This document shows, piece by piece, positions 27,484 to 36,968 of a DNA stretch of 64,000 nucleotides. Position 1 is the stretch's first letter. Every line of letters begins with the position of its first letter. The stretch is from Alteribacter natronophilus (GTDB lineage: Bacteria; Bacillota; Bacilli; Bacillales; Salisediminibacteriaceae), in assembly GCF_006007885.1 (NCBI RefSeq), contig NZ_VCRO01000004.1:372001-436000 (forward strand). Direction: 5' to 3'. The notes under the pieces were generated by a model. It was not told the origin of the DNA, did no database searches, and saw only the letters and a program-made list of their open reading frames with translations. The position numbers and the translations under genes are program-made.

Positions 27484-28539
27484 TTATTCCTGTCCTTCTT
27501 CCTGGCTGCGGTACTCCTGGTAAGGGAGGTCGTCCCAGAAAGTAACATCGGCGTCGTTAATAGAACCGTCAGCAATGGCTTCCATTGCAGCTTCCATGGA
27601 AACAACGGCCTGCTTAATCAGGTAACCGTTGCTTTTCTGGCCGAGAACGGCTTCTTCACGGCTGTTGTCGGTCATGCCGCGCATTTCAAACAGCAGAGTA
27701 GAGAAGTCATACTCGTATGCAAGTCCGTTACGGGCAATCGTGTTGGCAGTTCCACCCGGATATTTCGCCAGGTGTCCCCAGCCGTGGGCAGTAACAGCGT
27801 CGTAGATCACGCTTCCAAGCTGCTTGGAGCCGATCACCGTGTCTTCATTTACTCCCGGATTTGTCGGGTAAAGCATGGAACCTGACACATAGCGGTCATC
27901 AAGGACCGGAGATGTGCCCTGGTGATGGAAATCAATTAAGTAGTCGATGTCGTACTTCTGAAGCACATTTTCGTGAAGAGCAATCGTTTCAGGCTGTGTG
28001 CGGTCGTTATGGTCGCGGTTCAGATCCACTTCGTTTGCATTGAAGCGGGTAGAAGTGCCCCCTGCAGTGTAGTCGCTGATGTCGAAGTTTACGTCTCCTT
28101 CGGCACCATCAGGGTTAATTCGAGGGACGAACAGAACGTTCACCTTTTCTTCAAGCTCACGAACGTGGCGGCTGTTGGTGCTCAGGTTTTGAATCACGTT
28201 AAGGGCACCTTCCGTGATCATCTCTTCATTTCCGTGCTGCTGGGTAAGGAACACGATTGTCGGGTTATCCGGGTTGTTACCGAATTTAACAAGGAACAGG
28301 TCGCGCTCTTTTACAGACTCACCGATCACTTCCAGTTCAAGGCGGTCAGAGCGGTCGGTTACGTGATAAAGGAAGTCGGACATTTCCTCATACGTTTTTA
28401 CCCGGTCTTTGTTAATGGACTGGTTCGGGTTGATGTTCGGGCCATTCCCCACAGCTCCTGCCTGAAGCGGCAGCATGGACACAAGCAGAGCCAGTGTCAG
28501 CACGGCTGCAAATGTACTTTTCATGATGTTTCGATTCAT
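27484..28539 (-). CDS. Secreted M14-family zinc carboxypeptidase
   Basis: A 351-residue precursor with a signal peptide ending near residue 29 and a single M14 domain. HGNEE (metal His/Glu) follows FLTQQ; the third ligand is in FHHQG, and substrate residues appear in PRINPDG and DLNRDHND. The catalytic Glu is probably in LLFEMRGMT. The start has AGGAGG upstream. It acts outside the cell on peptides, possibly wall-derived. Confidence 0.87.
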   Translation of the reverse strand: MNRNIMKSTFAAVLTLALLVSMLPLQAGAVGNGPNINPNQSINKDRVKTYEEMSDFLYHVTDRSDRLELEVIGESVKERDLFLVKFGNNPDNPTIVFLTQQHGNEEMITEGALNVIQNLSTNSRHVRELEEKVNVLFVPRINPDGAEGDVNFDISDYTAGGTSTRFNANEVDLNRDHNDRTQPETIALHENVLQKYDIDYLIDFHHQGTSPVLDDRYVSGSMLYPTNPGVNEDTVIGSKQLGSVIYDAVTAHGWGHLAKYPGGTANTIARNGLAYEYDFSTLLFEMRGMTDNSREEAVLGQKSNGYLIKQAVVSMEAAMEAIADGSINDADVTFWDDLPYQEYRSQEEGQE

Positions 28540-28821
28540 ATATGAATCCCTCCTAAAAATTTTGTCCCTGTCATTTTCGTTATTTCGACAGGCGAATCCT
28601 TCGTGATACGAATAAATGAGCGGATACGACCAGGGAGGGAATTTCCTTTCGAGGAAAAAAGAAGCGGTTATTGTATAAATGTGGATATTATTAGTGCGTT
28701 TTGTCTCTGGAACTCTGCTGGTACTTTAAGACTGTCACGGGGAAATTGATGAATGTTGTTCCGTAATGACTTGAAAAAATCCGGACAGACTAACAGGAAA
28801 CGGTATTCAGGAGGAAAAGCA

Positions 28822-29181
28822 ATGAAGATTTTACTGGCGATCATGATTGTATTCGTCCTCTTCCAGGCCAGCCCTCTCGTGGATCCTGCCCATGGAGAAA
28901 AAGGAGGCGGCCAGCCTTTACCGAGTGAGCAGCAGGAGGAACCCGACTATGCAAAGTGGGGAAAGCTGGCAGTGGAAAAAGTAAGGGAGCGTTACCCTGA
29001 AGCGAAAGTGGTGGACTATCTCCACGTCGGCCGTGAAGAGCTTGGCGAAGGGAAAGCATCGGAGACATTTAAGCTCTGGCTCAGGGGCGAAGAACGGGAA
29101 TTCGGTGTCATCGTGACGATTACCTTTGAAAAGGCGACGGACGACGTAATTGAGATTGAATACGAAGAAACGGACAGGTGA
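28822..29181 (+). CDS. Exported DUF3889-like protein
   Basis: About 119 residues with a signal peptide and a small alpha/beta domain (YAKWGKLAVEKVRERYP, then VVDYLHVGREEL and FGVIVTITFE) matching the B. subtilis YqzG/YhdC family (DUF3889). ATG 28822 follows AGGAGG; the open frame from 28753 has no ribosome site. Function unknown. Confidence 0.8.
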   Translation: MKILLAIMIVFVLFQASPLVDPAHGEKGGGQPLPSEQQEEPDYAKWGKLAVEKVRERYPEAKVVDYLHVGREELGEGKASETFKLWLRGEEREFGVIVTITFEKATDDVIEIEYEETDR

Positions 29182-29266
29182 GGAAGCGGCACGAGGCATG
29201 TGAGCAGCAGATAATGTGAACCTCCCTATTCTCAATGAAAGGTGTGGTTCACAAATGAAGGCTGTG

Positions 29267-29300
29267 AAAGACCCGGAGGTTGAGAGCCTCCGGGTCTTTT
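29267..29300 (+). terminator. Terminator of the DUF3889 gene
   Basis: AAAGACCCGGAGG / CCTCCGGGTCTTT hairpin with a short loop and T-run. Confidence 0.9.
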
Positions 29301-29476
29301 GCATTTTGCCGTGAACGACATTCTGGAACCATGAGCTGATCCTCCTTCATGTAAGCCGCAAGTTGTGAAGGTAAACCATTCTTTCTGTTAAAAATTGGGT
29401 ACTTGATTATACAAATGGATAATTATTTTAATAGAATATCCTGAGTGGAGAGGAATACCAAAGAAAGGAGATAAGG

Positions 29477-30802
29477 ATGCAACATTGGATAAGAATAAGC
29501 GAATTAAAAAGTGAAGAGCTCCTAATCGTTGTACCAGATCCCCTTTACAGCCACCTGGGGAAGGTAACCTCTGTTCAGCACGGACGAAAGACCTGTAAAT
29601 GTAAACTTACTCACAAAAAAAAAGTAAGTGGAAAGGGAACAAAATCAAGTCCTTTTGTGATTAAAGTTTCCTCATTATTAATCCGTAAATCCCTCTTCAT
29701 AACAGACATTCCGTATCAGATTATTAAACAGGGAGACACATTAAAGTTCGGCCCTTTTACTGTAGTTCTCACCAGTCAAACAAGCCGGTTAAATGTCCGC
29801 AGACAGATTATCCCAAGGACAGGTGGTGTCCTTATCAGTGCTAAACCGAACAGCTTTAACTGGGGTAGAGGTACTGTCAGAGGAGAATTTTATCATCAGA
29901 AAAAAAAGAAATGGATTCGTAAAACCCTCCCTCTTCCGGAAGTCATATTCAATAATTATGTTATGGGCAGGAGAGGAAGAAGAACGCTTCTCAAGCGATG
30001 TAAAGAGAAGGAGATCCTGTTTTTCAATACGAGAAGATACGATAAAAGGAAAGTTGAAAAAGTGATGAGTAAGGTTGACACCGTTAAGGATTATCTGATC
30101 AGGAGTACGATCGTTCGTAATCCCCAGGATGTTTTTACAGCTTTAAAGTTATATAAAAAGGTGGTTCTCAAACCTGCCGCAGGTGCCCGGGGGAAAGGGA
30201 TTGTTTTTTTAAGGAAAAAAGCAGCCGGGTCTTACCAGGTTTATAATTACCGGTCAACAGCAGCGGGAATTATTAAAACCCTGTCCGACCATCAACTGAG
30301 AACATTTTTAAATTCATTTAATTTTCAGAAACAAAGGTATATAACTCAAAAATGGGTCCTCTTTAAGACTTTCAATAAACGTCCATTTGACCTTCGCGTA
30401 CACATGCATAAAGACGATACAATCTGGAAATGTGCAGGGATTGAGTGCAGGGTGGCCGGAAAAGGCCAAAAGCTCACCAATGTATCCAAAGGAGGTAAGG
30501 CGGTCAGTTTTTCAAAAGCGCTGTATTCCTATCCGTCAACAGAACGAAAACGGATAAGAAAAAAGATCGTTAACATAACTAAGAATATTTGTAAAGGTCT
30601 TGATGACCAGCTTCCCTCAGACAACTTTGCAGACTTGGGTATTGATATTGCTATCGGTAAGAAAAAAAGGATTTATTTTATTGAGATTAATTTTAATCCG
30701 CAATTCAATGGGTTTAGAAAAATCAATTATAAAGTTTACGAGAAGATCAACTGGCAGCCACTTATTCATGCTGCAAAGAAGCAGGGATTTAAAGTGATAT
30801 GA
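29477..30802 (+). CDS. YheC/YheD-family ATP-grasp protein, copy A
   Basis: A 441-residue Lys/Arg-rich protein. Residues 1-110 form a beta-rich N-domain ending in LKFGPFTVVL, like the GP-G motif of YheD. About 200-441 is the ATP-grasp: VVLKPAAGARGKGI (nucleotide loop), RPFDLRVHM, TNVSKGGKAV and FADLGIDIAI with IYFIEINFNP (metal ligands Glu and Asn). YheC/YheD are described as spore-coat-associated; the ligase substrate is unknown. It is terminated separately at 30819-30846. First of six paralogues. Confidence 0.88.
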   Translation: MQHWIRISELKSEELLIVVPDPLYSHLGKVTSVQHGRKTCKCKLTHKKKVSGKGTKSSPFVIKVSSLLIRKSLFITDIPYQIIKQGDTLKFGPFTVVLTSQTSRLNVRRQIIPRTGGVLISAKPNSFNWGRGTVRGEFYHQKKKKWIRKTLPLPEVIFNNYVMGRRGRRTLLKRCKEKEILFFNTRRYDKRKVEKVMSKVDTVKDYLIRSTIVRNPQDVFTALKLYKKVVLKPAAGARGKGIVFLRKKAAGSYQVYNYRSTAAGIIKTLSDHQLRTFLNSFNFQKQRYITQKWVLFKTFNKRPFDLRVHMHKDDTIWKCAGIECRVAGKGQKLTNVSKGGKAVSFSKALYSYPSTERKRIRKKIVNITKNICKGLDDQLPSDNFADLGIDIAIGKKKRIYFIEINFNPQFNGFRKINYKVYEKINWQPLIHAAKKQGFKVI

Positions 30803-30818
30803 ATGCCAAGGGAGTAAG

Positions 30819-30846
30819 GTGCCTTTAATGAAGAGGCACTTTTTTA
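30819..30846 (+). terminator. Terminator between ATP-grasp copies A and B
   Basis: GTGCCT / AGGCAC with a 9-nt loop followed by TTTTTT. Confidence 0.8.
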
Positions 30847-30943
30847 ATACACAAATGGTTATCTGCTTAGTTGATGAACGTATTTTTATCATAAACTGCT
30901 AAGAGAAACAAAGCTGAATTTATCAGCTTGGAAAGGTGATTTT

Positions 30944-32308
30944 ATGCGTTCATACTGGATTGAAATCAGGTTACTCGATACAAAACAAAAACTTGTTTTA
31001 CTTCCTGGGCAGCTGGAGGATAAAGTCCCGGGAATCACAACAGTTCAGCATGGTCTGATTCGAATACAGAGTAAAATAGAACTGTCAGCAAGCAATGTTT
31101 CAGGAAAGGGAACAAAATCCAAACCCTATACTGTTGCCTTGTCCCCCTGTTTAGTCAAAGAGCTTCATCTGATTAAAGGGGTAAGGTATCGTATTATGTT
31201 CAGTAAGGGGGTAATGAAGTTTGGTCCATTGACTGGCATGCTGGTGAAAGATGATAAATTTACCCAAAAACACGGGCGGGCCTTAATTCACGAAAAACTT
31301 GGCGGAGCTTTTGTGACGTTCTTACGGGATGAGTTTCGCCCTGACAGGAAAATGGTCAGGGGAAAAGTATATCTGGCTCATAGCAAGAAGTGGGTGGACT
31401 ACACCGGGCCTCTCCCGGAAGTTTTATTTATCCGTTGTTCCCTGGGAGGAAGAAAAAGAAAACGGATCCTGTCAACTTATAAAAAACGAGGCGGTCTCGT
31501 CTTTAATTCAAATATTTATAATAAACGAACAGTAGAAAAGAAAGTCTCCGGGATAAAAAGTGTCTCTGACCAGGTCATTAAAAGCAGGATGATCAGAAGT
31601 AAGTCGGACGTACTTGCCTTTTTGGACAGATACCAGGAAGCGGTTTTTAAACCGAAGAACGGACGGAAAGGGAACGGGATCTTTTTTGTGAAAAAGGTAA
31701 AGGACCGTTACCGGGTGTATGATTACCGGGTACAGGGAAAAGGCGAAAAGTTCCTTTACACAAAAAGAGAGTTCCTGCACTATCTGACGAGAGTAAGGGC
31801 CAATAAGGGCAGGTATATGGCTCAGAGGTGGATCAAGTTCATGAAAAAGAACGGACGTCCATTTGACATGCGCGTATACGTGCAGAAACAGGATCATAAG
31901 CACTGGGAGTGCACAGGAATTATGACAAGAATAGCAGGGGAAGGGAAAAAAATTACAAACCGTTCAAGAGGCGGGCGCTTTGTTACCGCCGAAAGACTGT
32001 TCACCATGTACGGCCCACAAAAAAAGAGGGATCTGATCAGGAAAGTGTCAGCCTTTGCCGAGGAATTCGGTTATGCACTCGACAAAGCTTTTCCTAATCA
32101 GCATTTTGCAGATGTTGGTTTGGATATAGGGATGGACAAAAACGAAGACCTTCATTTTATGGAAGTGAATTTTGTGGCCCAATACCAGACGGTCCGAAAA
32201 CACGATCGGAAAATGTTTAACCGTCTCTGCTGGAATCCCCTTATCCACGCCTCAAACTACCAGGGTTTCACTTTGAAAAAGAGGAACGACTATGAAGTTA
32301 AAATATAG
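30944..32308 (+). CDS. YheC/YheD-family ATP-grasp protein, copy B
   Basis: A 454-residue protein with the same plan as copy A: N-terminal beta domain (SGKGTKSKPY and MKFGPLTGML parallel A), then the ATP-grasp with VFKPKNGRKGNGIFF, RPFDMRVYV, TNRSRGGRFV and LHFMEVNFVAQ. It is clearly a duplicate of A, though divergent. The gene overlaps copy C by 17 bp, so B and C are translationally coupled. The ribosome site is GGAAAGGTGA. Confidence 0.88.
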   Translation: MRSYWIEIRLLDTKQKLVLLPGQLEDKVPGITTVQHGLIRIQSKIELSASNVSGKGTKSKPYTVALSPCLVKELHLIKGVRYRIMFSKGVMKFGPLTGMLVKDDKFTQKHGRALIHEKLGGAFVTFLRDEFRPDRKMVRGKVYLAHSKKWVDYTGPLPEVLFIRCSLGGRKRKRILSTYKKRGGLVFNSNIYNKRTVEKKVSGIKSVSDQVIKSRMIRSKSDVLAFLDRYQEAVFKPKNGRKGNGIFFVKKVKDRYRVYDYRVQGKGEKFLYTKREFLHYLTRVRANKGRYMAQRWIKFMKKNGRPFDMRVYVQKQDHKHWECTGIMTRIAGEGKKITNRSRGGRFVTAERLFTMYGPQKKRDLIRKVSAFAEEFGYALDKAFPNQHFADVGLDIGMDKNEDLHFMEVNFVAQYQTVRKHDRKMFNRLCWNPLIHASNYQGFTLKKRNDYEVKI

Positions 32309-33020
32309 AGATAAATACAGGATGTATAAAGTGATGAAACAGCATCCCGAACTTTCCCCGCACTTGCCTGACACAAGAAAGTGGCGTGGTAAAAATGAAT
32401 TTTATCAGATGCTTTCCAGTCATAAGGGACTCGTGCTAAAGCCTAACAAGGGTCTGAAAGGGAAAAATATCTACTTTGTAACGAAATCTAAAAACTCGTA
32501 CTGGCTCCAGTACAAAAACTGGAGGCGCAGGTTCAAATCCAGGTTCAGTCTGTTTTCCCATCTGGATAAACGCATAGGGAATAAAAGATATATTATACAA
32601 AAGAGAATTTACACAGCAGAGGTAAAAGGAAGACCTTTTGATATCAGAGTAATCGTCCAATTAAATCCCAAAAGTAAGAAATGGAAGGTGACCGGTTATA
32701 AAGTACGGGTTGCCGGTAAGGGTATGTTAATAACAAACGCCAATGCCGGGGGAAAAGTCGTTTCGTATAAAATGGCCATGCAACATTCTGCCCTGCCGGA
32801 ATCCAAATGGGAAGGACTACTGAAAAAAACCAAGGAAGTCTCGTTGCGGTCAGCAGAAGTTATGGGAGAATCCTATAAAGGTCACCGGATTTTCGGAACG
32901 GATATCGGCGTTACAAAAGATGGAAAGGCCATCATTTTTGAAATCAACCGTCATCCACTAATAAAGGGTTTTACGAAGAAACATCTGAAAACAATCAGGA
33001 ATTATAAAAGAATGAACTGA
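32292..33020 (+). CDS. YheC/YheD-family ATP-grasp protein, copy C (ATP-grasp only)
   Basis: A 242-residue version without the N-terminal beta domain. It retains LKPNKGLKGKNIYF, RPFDIRVIV, GYKVRVAGKGMLITNANAGG and IIFEINRHP, so the catalytic module is intact. It starts inside the end of copy B after GAGGAAC. The basic composition and short length resemble stand-alone YheC/D-like ligases. It may use its partner B for substrate binding. Confidence 0.87.
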   Translation: MKLKYRDKYRMYKVMKQHPELSPHLPDTRKWRGKNEFYQMLSSHKGLVLKPNKGLKGKNIYFVTKSKNSYWLQYKNWRRRFKSRFSLFSHLDKRIGNKRYIIQKRIYTAEVKGRPFDIRVIVQLNPKSKKWKVTGYKVRVAGKGMLITNANAGGKVVSYKMAMQHSALPESKWEGLLKKTKEVSLRSAEVMGESYKGHRIFGTDIGVTKDGKAIIFEINRHPLIKGFTKKHLKTIRNYKRMN

Positions 33021-33495
33021 AATTTGTCAGACTCTCCTATTAAACTGGAGGGGTTTTGAGCGTCCATTGCTGTGGGCGGGTAATTACATTGTATACGCTA
33101 CTGTATCTCCGCTGGAAAGTACCGACAGATCCAGCCATTTATCGGAAGCTTTAGGATCACAGGGAATGAGGATATGAGGTACTGGAGTATGTCGTTGTAT
33201 CCCCTTTAGGTATCAATGCGAGTCACCTGCCTCTGGTTCCCCTTCGCCCTCGCTGCAGAAATAAGCTGGTTGCTCACGATTTTCCTCCCAAAGTAATGGG
33301 AGAATATTATCCATGTGCAGAGTATGCGGGCCTATCTACGTTCAATAGTAGTAACAGGAATTGGAGAAGTGGTACTGGCGTCTTTTATTAAAAAACCGTC
33401 CCTGTGTTTTTCTGTAAATGGGCTTTCCCCTGTGTCAATCATCCATACCGTTCTATGGAGAGGGGAATATAATAATAAAAAAGGCGGGAGTTACT
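33021..33495. other. Intergenic region with an open, start-less frame
   Basis: Between ATP-grasp copies C and D. A frame open from 33170 to 33391 (73 codons, plus strand) has no start codon or ribosome site and no recognised family. Another short open stretch lies at about 33075-33169. This may be a decayed gene; I see no RNA or repeat. Confidence 0.3.
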
Positions 33496-34281
33496 TTGAC
33501 TGAAATATCTACAGGAAAATGGGACAAGTATCTTGCATTTAAAAGTGATCCTTATTTTCACCCATACCTGCCGGAAACCATGCTGTTTACACAGGATAAT
33601 TTTAAGAAAATGACTGAAAAATACGAGTCTGTGATAATCAAGCCGTCACACGGAAATTTGGGTAAGGGTGTTATGAAGGTCACTCGACTAAAGGAAAATA
33701 TCTTCTGTTTAAACTACATGAACCTCGAAGTAAGAAAGGATGGAGTGAAGGAGACTTATCTTTTTGCAGCTGCCCAGCAGGAAAAACTGTGTATTATTCA
33801 GCAGTGGATCCCTTTGGCGAAAATAAATAAATCGATGTTCGATCTAAGGGTTATGGTTCAAAGGCGTAGGAAATCGACTGCCTGGACGGTCACAGGTATA
33901 GCAGCCCGGGTAACGTATCCCCAGTCTGTTATAACCAATGCAGCTGTGAAAGTAATTCCTTTGGAGGAAGCTTTGAACCAGGCGGATTTTCTAACGACAG
34001 TAAACCAAAAGGGAATTATTAATGAGGTTTATAAGCTCGGGGTGAAATCTGCGGTCCACCTTCAGAAATTTTACCCGAAAAATAGAGAATTCGGCATGGA
34101 TATTGCCATCGATCAGTTTGGCTGTATATGGATAATTGAGGCGAATATAAGGCCAATGATAAACATGTTTGAAATAATGGGAGATTCGGAAGTGTACGCC
34201 AGAATAAAAGAGTACAGAGCGAAGAGGAGACGTAGGGGGAAGAAGGGAAACAGGAAAAATAGAAGTAAGAAAAAGAAGTAG
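33496..34281 (+). CDS. YheC/YheD-family ATP-grasp protein, copy D (ATP-grasp only)
   Basis: About 261 residues. TTG 33496 is set by GGCGGGAG upstream; an ATG at 33418 is open but without a site. Motifs: IIKPSHGNLGKGVM, FDLRVMVQRR, VTGIAARV and VITNAAVKVI (here the usual GG after TN is lost), then IWIIEANIRP. The C terminus is a very basic Lys/Arg tail from about residue 235, not seen in the other copies, which could bind polyanions such as DNA or poly-glutamate. Confidence 0.85.
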   Translation: MTEISTGKWDKYLAFKSDPYFHPYLPETMLFTQDNFKKMTEKYESVIIKPSHGNLGKGVMKVTRLKENIFCLNYMNLEVRKDGVKETYLFAAAQQEKLCIIQQWIPLAKINKSMFDLRVMVQRRRKSTAWTVTGIAARVTYPQSVITNAAVKVIPLEEALNQADFLTTVNQKGIINEVYKLGVKSAVHLQKFYPKNREFGMDIAIDQFGCIWIIEANIRPMINMFEIMGDSEVYARIKEYRAKRRRRGKKGNRKNRSKKKK

Positions 34282-34334
34282 GCTGGAATTAAGAGAGGCT
34301 TTGTATCTGGGTTGATAAATTTGTTTAATTGGAG

Positions 34335-34362
34335 GAAAACCGGTCCACTCAGGGCCGGTTTT
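34335..34362 (+). terminator. Terminator of ATP-grasp copy D
   Basis: AAAACCGG / CCGGTTTT with an 11-nt loop and T-run. Confidence 0.8.
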
Positions 34363-34380
34363 CATGTTGGAATATAGAAA

Positions 34381-34432
34381 ACAAAAAAGTTACAAGTTGA
34401 CAGGGCGTCAGTAAGCTGTCAACTTGTAACTT
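34381..34432 (-). terminator. Terminator of the 126-aa GFW-motif protein
   Basis: A perfect 17-bp inverted repeat (AAGTTACAAGTTGACAG) with a 12-nt loop. On the minus strand it is followed by a run of T residues (A-run at 34383-34388 on plus). Confidence 0.88.
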
Positions 34433-34510
34433 ATCATGCGAATTTCCAGTTTTTTTAACACCATTTTAGCCAGTTGAAATGATAAACCTGGAGATATTGA
34501 CGATAAACAA

Positions 34511-34891
34511 CTAATTTGACGGGCGTAACGGGCATCCCAGTCTATTAAAGCTTTCAAAGCGTTCGCCCTGGGCTACTCGTGCCGCCTGATCGCCATCCCA
34601 GGCAGTTTGGAATTCCTCGATTACTTCTTCTGGGGTCAGTGGATAGTTAATGTCAGGATGAGAGGCATTTAACAGAGCTGCCACTGCCTGACGAATTAAA
34701 TTGTTTGTGTTGGGAGGGTTTCCACCGCCGAGAAGTCTCACTGACTGAAACAATGTACGGCTCGGGACGCTGGCCACTCTGCCAAACACATCATTAAACA
34801 GATCAGTAGGATTATATGGAGTCGGCACCCAGTTTGATAAGTTGTTGGGATTTCTCCAGAATCCTATTGTACAACCTTGTAATTGACCCAT
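34511..34891 (-). CDS. Small GCTIGFWRN-motif protein, possible spore-surface protein
   Basis: A 126-residue soluble protein with no signal peptide. It starts MGQLQGCTIGFWRNP, resembling the C-T-x-GFW-(K/R)-N motif found in various secreted or surface proteins, and ends in a Cys-containing GCPLRP segment. AGGAGG lies eight bases upstream and it has its own strong terminator. It lies on the opposite strand inside the ATP-grasp array. I infer, from position only, that it may be a spore-surface component or a ligase substrate. Confidence 0.7.
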   Translation of the reverse strand: MGQLQGCTIGFWRNPNNLSNWVPTPYNPTDLFNDVFGRVASVPSRTLFQSVRLLGGGNPPNTNNLIRQAVAALLNASHPDINYPLTPEEVIEEFQTAWDGDQAARVAQGERFESFNRLGCPLRPSN

Positions 34892-35030
34892 GCTGATTCC
34901 TCCTTTCTGAGTTGATAGTGCATTCTATTCCTCGAGATACAAATAAGAGTAAACGGATATCATTTGGTGTACATAAATAGGCGCTTACTATCATATACAG
35001 TTCGTCTAATAGTGACAGTCAGGGAGTGGA

Positions 35031-35057
35031 TAAAAAACCCCTGCCTCAGGCAAGGGC
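35031..35057 (-). terminator. Terminator of the 86-aa protein
   Basis: On the minus strand CCCTTGCC-TGA-GGCAGGGG with one G-U pair is followed by TTTTTT. Confidence 0.8.
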
Positions 35058-35069
35058 ATTTAACTATTA

Positions 35070-35330
35070 TTATGCTACTGGTTCTTCGGAAGTAATTTCA
35101 ATGGTTACATCGGTCAGACCCAAGGCTTCTATATCAATAACTACAGTTTCATTTACAACGGGGCAGGCAATCCCGGTTACCGGTACACCAAGAATAACCA
35201 GATTTAACTCTCCTGCAGCATCTAATGCAAATGGTCGAGCAATAAAAATGTCTATAGGACCTACTTCTACTCCGCCAATGGCAGTAATCCTTGCAGAAAC
35301 TTCACAGAATAAAGGTTCAAAAGCACCCAT
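35070..35330 (-). CDS. Small beta-rich acidic protein, unknown function
   Basis: An 86-residue protein, mostly alternating hydrophobic strands (GGVEVGPIDIFIARPF, LVILGVPVTG), two Cys residues and an acidic tail TSEEPVA. There is no signal peptide. GAGGAGGG lies upstream. Like its neighbour at 34511 it is monocistronic, on the minus strand, within the ATP-grasp array. I do not recognise the family; the size and composition would suit a spore-coat or exosporium structural protein. Confidence 0.7.
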   Translation of the reverse strand: MGAFEPLFCEVSARITAIGGVEVGPIDIFIARPFALDAAGELNLVILGVPVTGIACPVVNETVVIDIEALGLTDVTIEITSEEPVA

Positions 35331-35591
35331 TTCTTCCCTCCTCTCTTACTTTATACTTCATAGTATTTTTTAGAGGAAGATGTGCTTGTATTAATTGACC
35401 ATAGGAAAAGCACATTTTAAAAAAGTAGACCTTCTAAAGCAGCCTGAAGGAAAGAGGTAATGCCAATCTAAGTACTTTCCGTTTCGCCCTTTGTCTCTTA
35501 TTTTATAGAATGATTTATGTTTTCACACAGGCAGAATACGTCCACCCCCATATGCTGATAGTATAACTTTCAGATTATGGGGAGATGTCGT

Positions 35592-36638
35592 ATGATAGGA
35601 GTCTTAGTGAGCAGAAAGATGTTTCACAGGGTAATTACAGGTACATCCGGGATTGAGAAAGCTGTGCACTACCAGCGCTTTGCGAATGAATATAAAATAC
35701 CAGTAGTCATTTATTATTTGTGTGATGAACTTTTCAGCGGGGAGCGTGTTAACGGCTTCGTATTCTCACCTGATAAGAAGCCAAAGCAGATAAAAGTAAA
35801 AGCCCCCGCTCACACTTTCTGCCGAATGGTTGTTGGAAGAAAGTCCAAAAGAAAACTAAAGCGGCTGATGAAAAGGACCAATAAAATATTTTATCAGCTT
35901 CAATCTGGCAGAGATAGAAATAAGTGGCGCCACATCACGGCCTTGACAGAAAATTTAACTACCGCGGTTCACGTCCCCGAAACAAAAAGGCTTACTCCAG
36001 ACTCAGCGGTGGAGTTGATTAAAAAGTATGGGGAAGTGATTATAAAACCAATAAGAGGACGTCTTAGCAGAAAAGTCATTATGATAAAAAGAGACGGCTC
36101 AAACTATACTATTAAATCCAAAATAGATCAGAAGTTAAATATACAAACTGTTACAGCAGCAGAGCTGAAAAACTATATAGCTGGTATGGCGGTAAGAAAA
36201 TACATTGTGCAGCAAAAAGTTAAGGCGGCCAAGGTGGGGGACAGCATTACAGAGGTTAGAATAAGCACCCAGAAGAAAAACTCCGGCGAATGGGGAGTCA
36301 CGGCTAAATCACTGTGGATATCGGAAAAAAACGATTTCCTAACAAAGTTTTCAAGTGGTTCCCAGTGTGTACATTTTAATTCGAAGTACTTTAAAAGTGC
36401 TGACGTGGAAGCAGCAGTTGACCGAACGAGTAAAGAACTGGCAAAGCAGCTCGCAAAGAAGATTTCGGCAATTGATTTAGGATTTGATTTAATGATTGAT
36501 GATGCAGGCAAGGTATGGTTTATTGAAGCCAACTTACTGGATATGAAGAGAACTTACATGTGGGCGGGTCAGGATGAGGATTGGTACCAGACTGTAACAC
36601 AACCGCTTCGTTACATTTCAGGGAAAATGAAGGGATAA
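35592..36638 (+). CDS. YheC-like ATP-grasp protein, copy E, with degenerate active site
   Basis: About 348 residues starting IGVLVSRKMF, the YheC-type N-domain shared with copy F (GYLGVLLSRKAW). The ATP-grasp keeps VIIKP and WFIEANLLD. However the nucleotide loop reads IRGRLSRKV instead of G-GKG, RPFDLRV is replaced by SITEVRIS, and the TN-GG element is FLTKFSSG. It may have weak or no ligase activity, or altered substrate. ATG 35592 follows GGGGAGATG. Confidence 0.82.
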   Translation: MIGVLVSRKMFHRVITGTSGIEKAVHYQRFANEYKIPVVIYYLCDELFSGERVNGFVFSPDKKPKQIKVKAPAHTFCRMVVGRKSKRKLKRLMKRTNKIFYQLQSGRDRNKWRHITALTENLTTAVHVPETKRLTPDSAVELIKKYGEVIIKPIRGRLSRKVIMIKRDGSNYTIKSKIDQKLNIQTVTAAELKNYIAGMAVRKYIVQQKVKAAKVGDSITEVRISTQKKNSGEWGVTAKSLWISEKNDFLTKFSSGSQCVHFNSKYFKSADVEAAVDRTSKELAKQLAKKISAIDLGFDLMIDDAGKVWFIEANLLDMKRTYMWAGQDEDWYQTVTQPLRYISGKMKG

Positions 36639-36647
36639 CTAGTCATA

Positions 36648-36710
36648 GAGGATGACTCTTAATGGAGATATGATAGATATTCTCTGTTACGAGTTGTCCT
36701 CGCTTTTTTT
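36648..36710 (+). terminator. Terminator of ATP-grasp copy E
   Basis: GAGGATGACTC pairs with GAGTTGTCCTC (two G-U pairs) over a 32-nt loop and is followed by a T-run. Confidence 0.65.
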
Positions 36711-36968
36711 GTATGTCTTGTTTGGCTAATTTTGTGCTGGTGAGAGTTGAACATACTGAAACAAAACCTCGTATCTGAATATGATAAAACTGGCACTGGT
36801 TTTCAGGTCTTTACTAAGGAAGCTGTCGATACAGATATGAGTTTTTTTGGAGGAAGGTTGTACATTCAAATAAACTAAATCAAACATTTTATAAAACTTA
36901 TCAGATTATCAGTACACCTTTAAATGTTACAATGGCATTATTGACTATTATTTAAGGATGTGAGTTAA
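36711..36968. other. Intergenic region upstream of the RsbR-like gene
   Basis: AT-rich DNA with no gene recognised. It should contain the promoter of the STAS gene, but I cannot place one confidently. Confidence 0.4.

Noticed and set aside
33315-33503. 62-codon plus-strand frame overlapping the start of ATP-grasp copy D
   Set aside because: No ribosome site, no family, and it overlaps the better-supported TTG start at 33496.
29477-36638. Cyanophycin or glutathione synthetase assignment for the ATP-grasp genes
   Set aside because: Motif order and N-terminal domains fit YheC/YheD better, and the other domains of those enzymes are missing.
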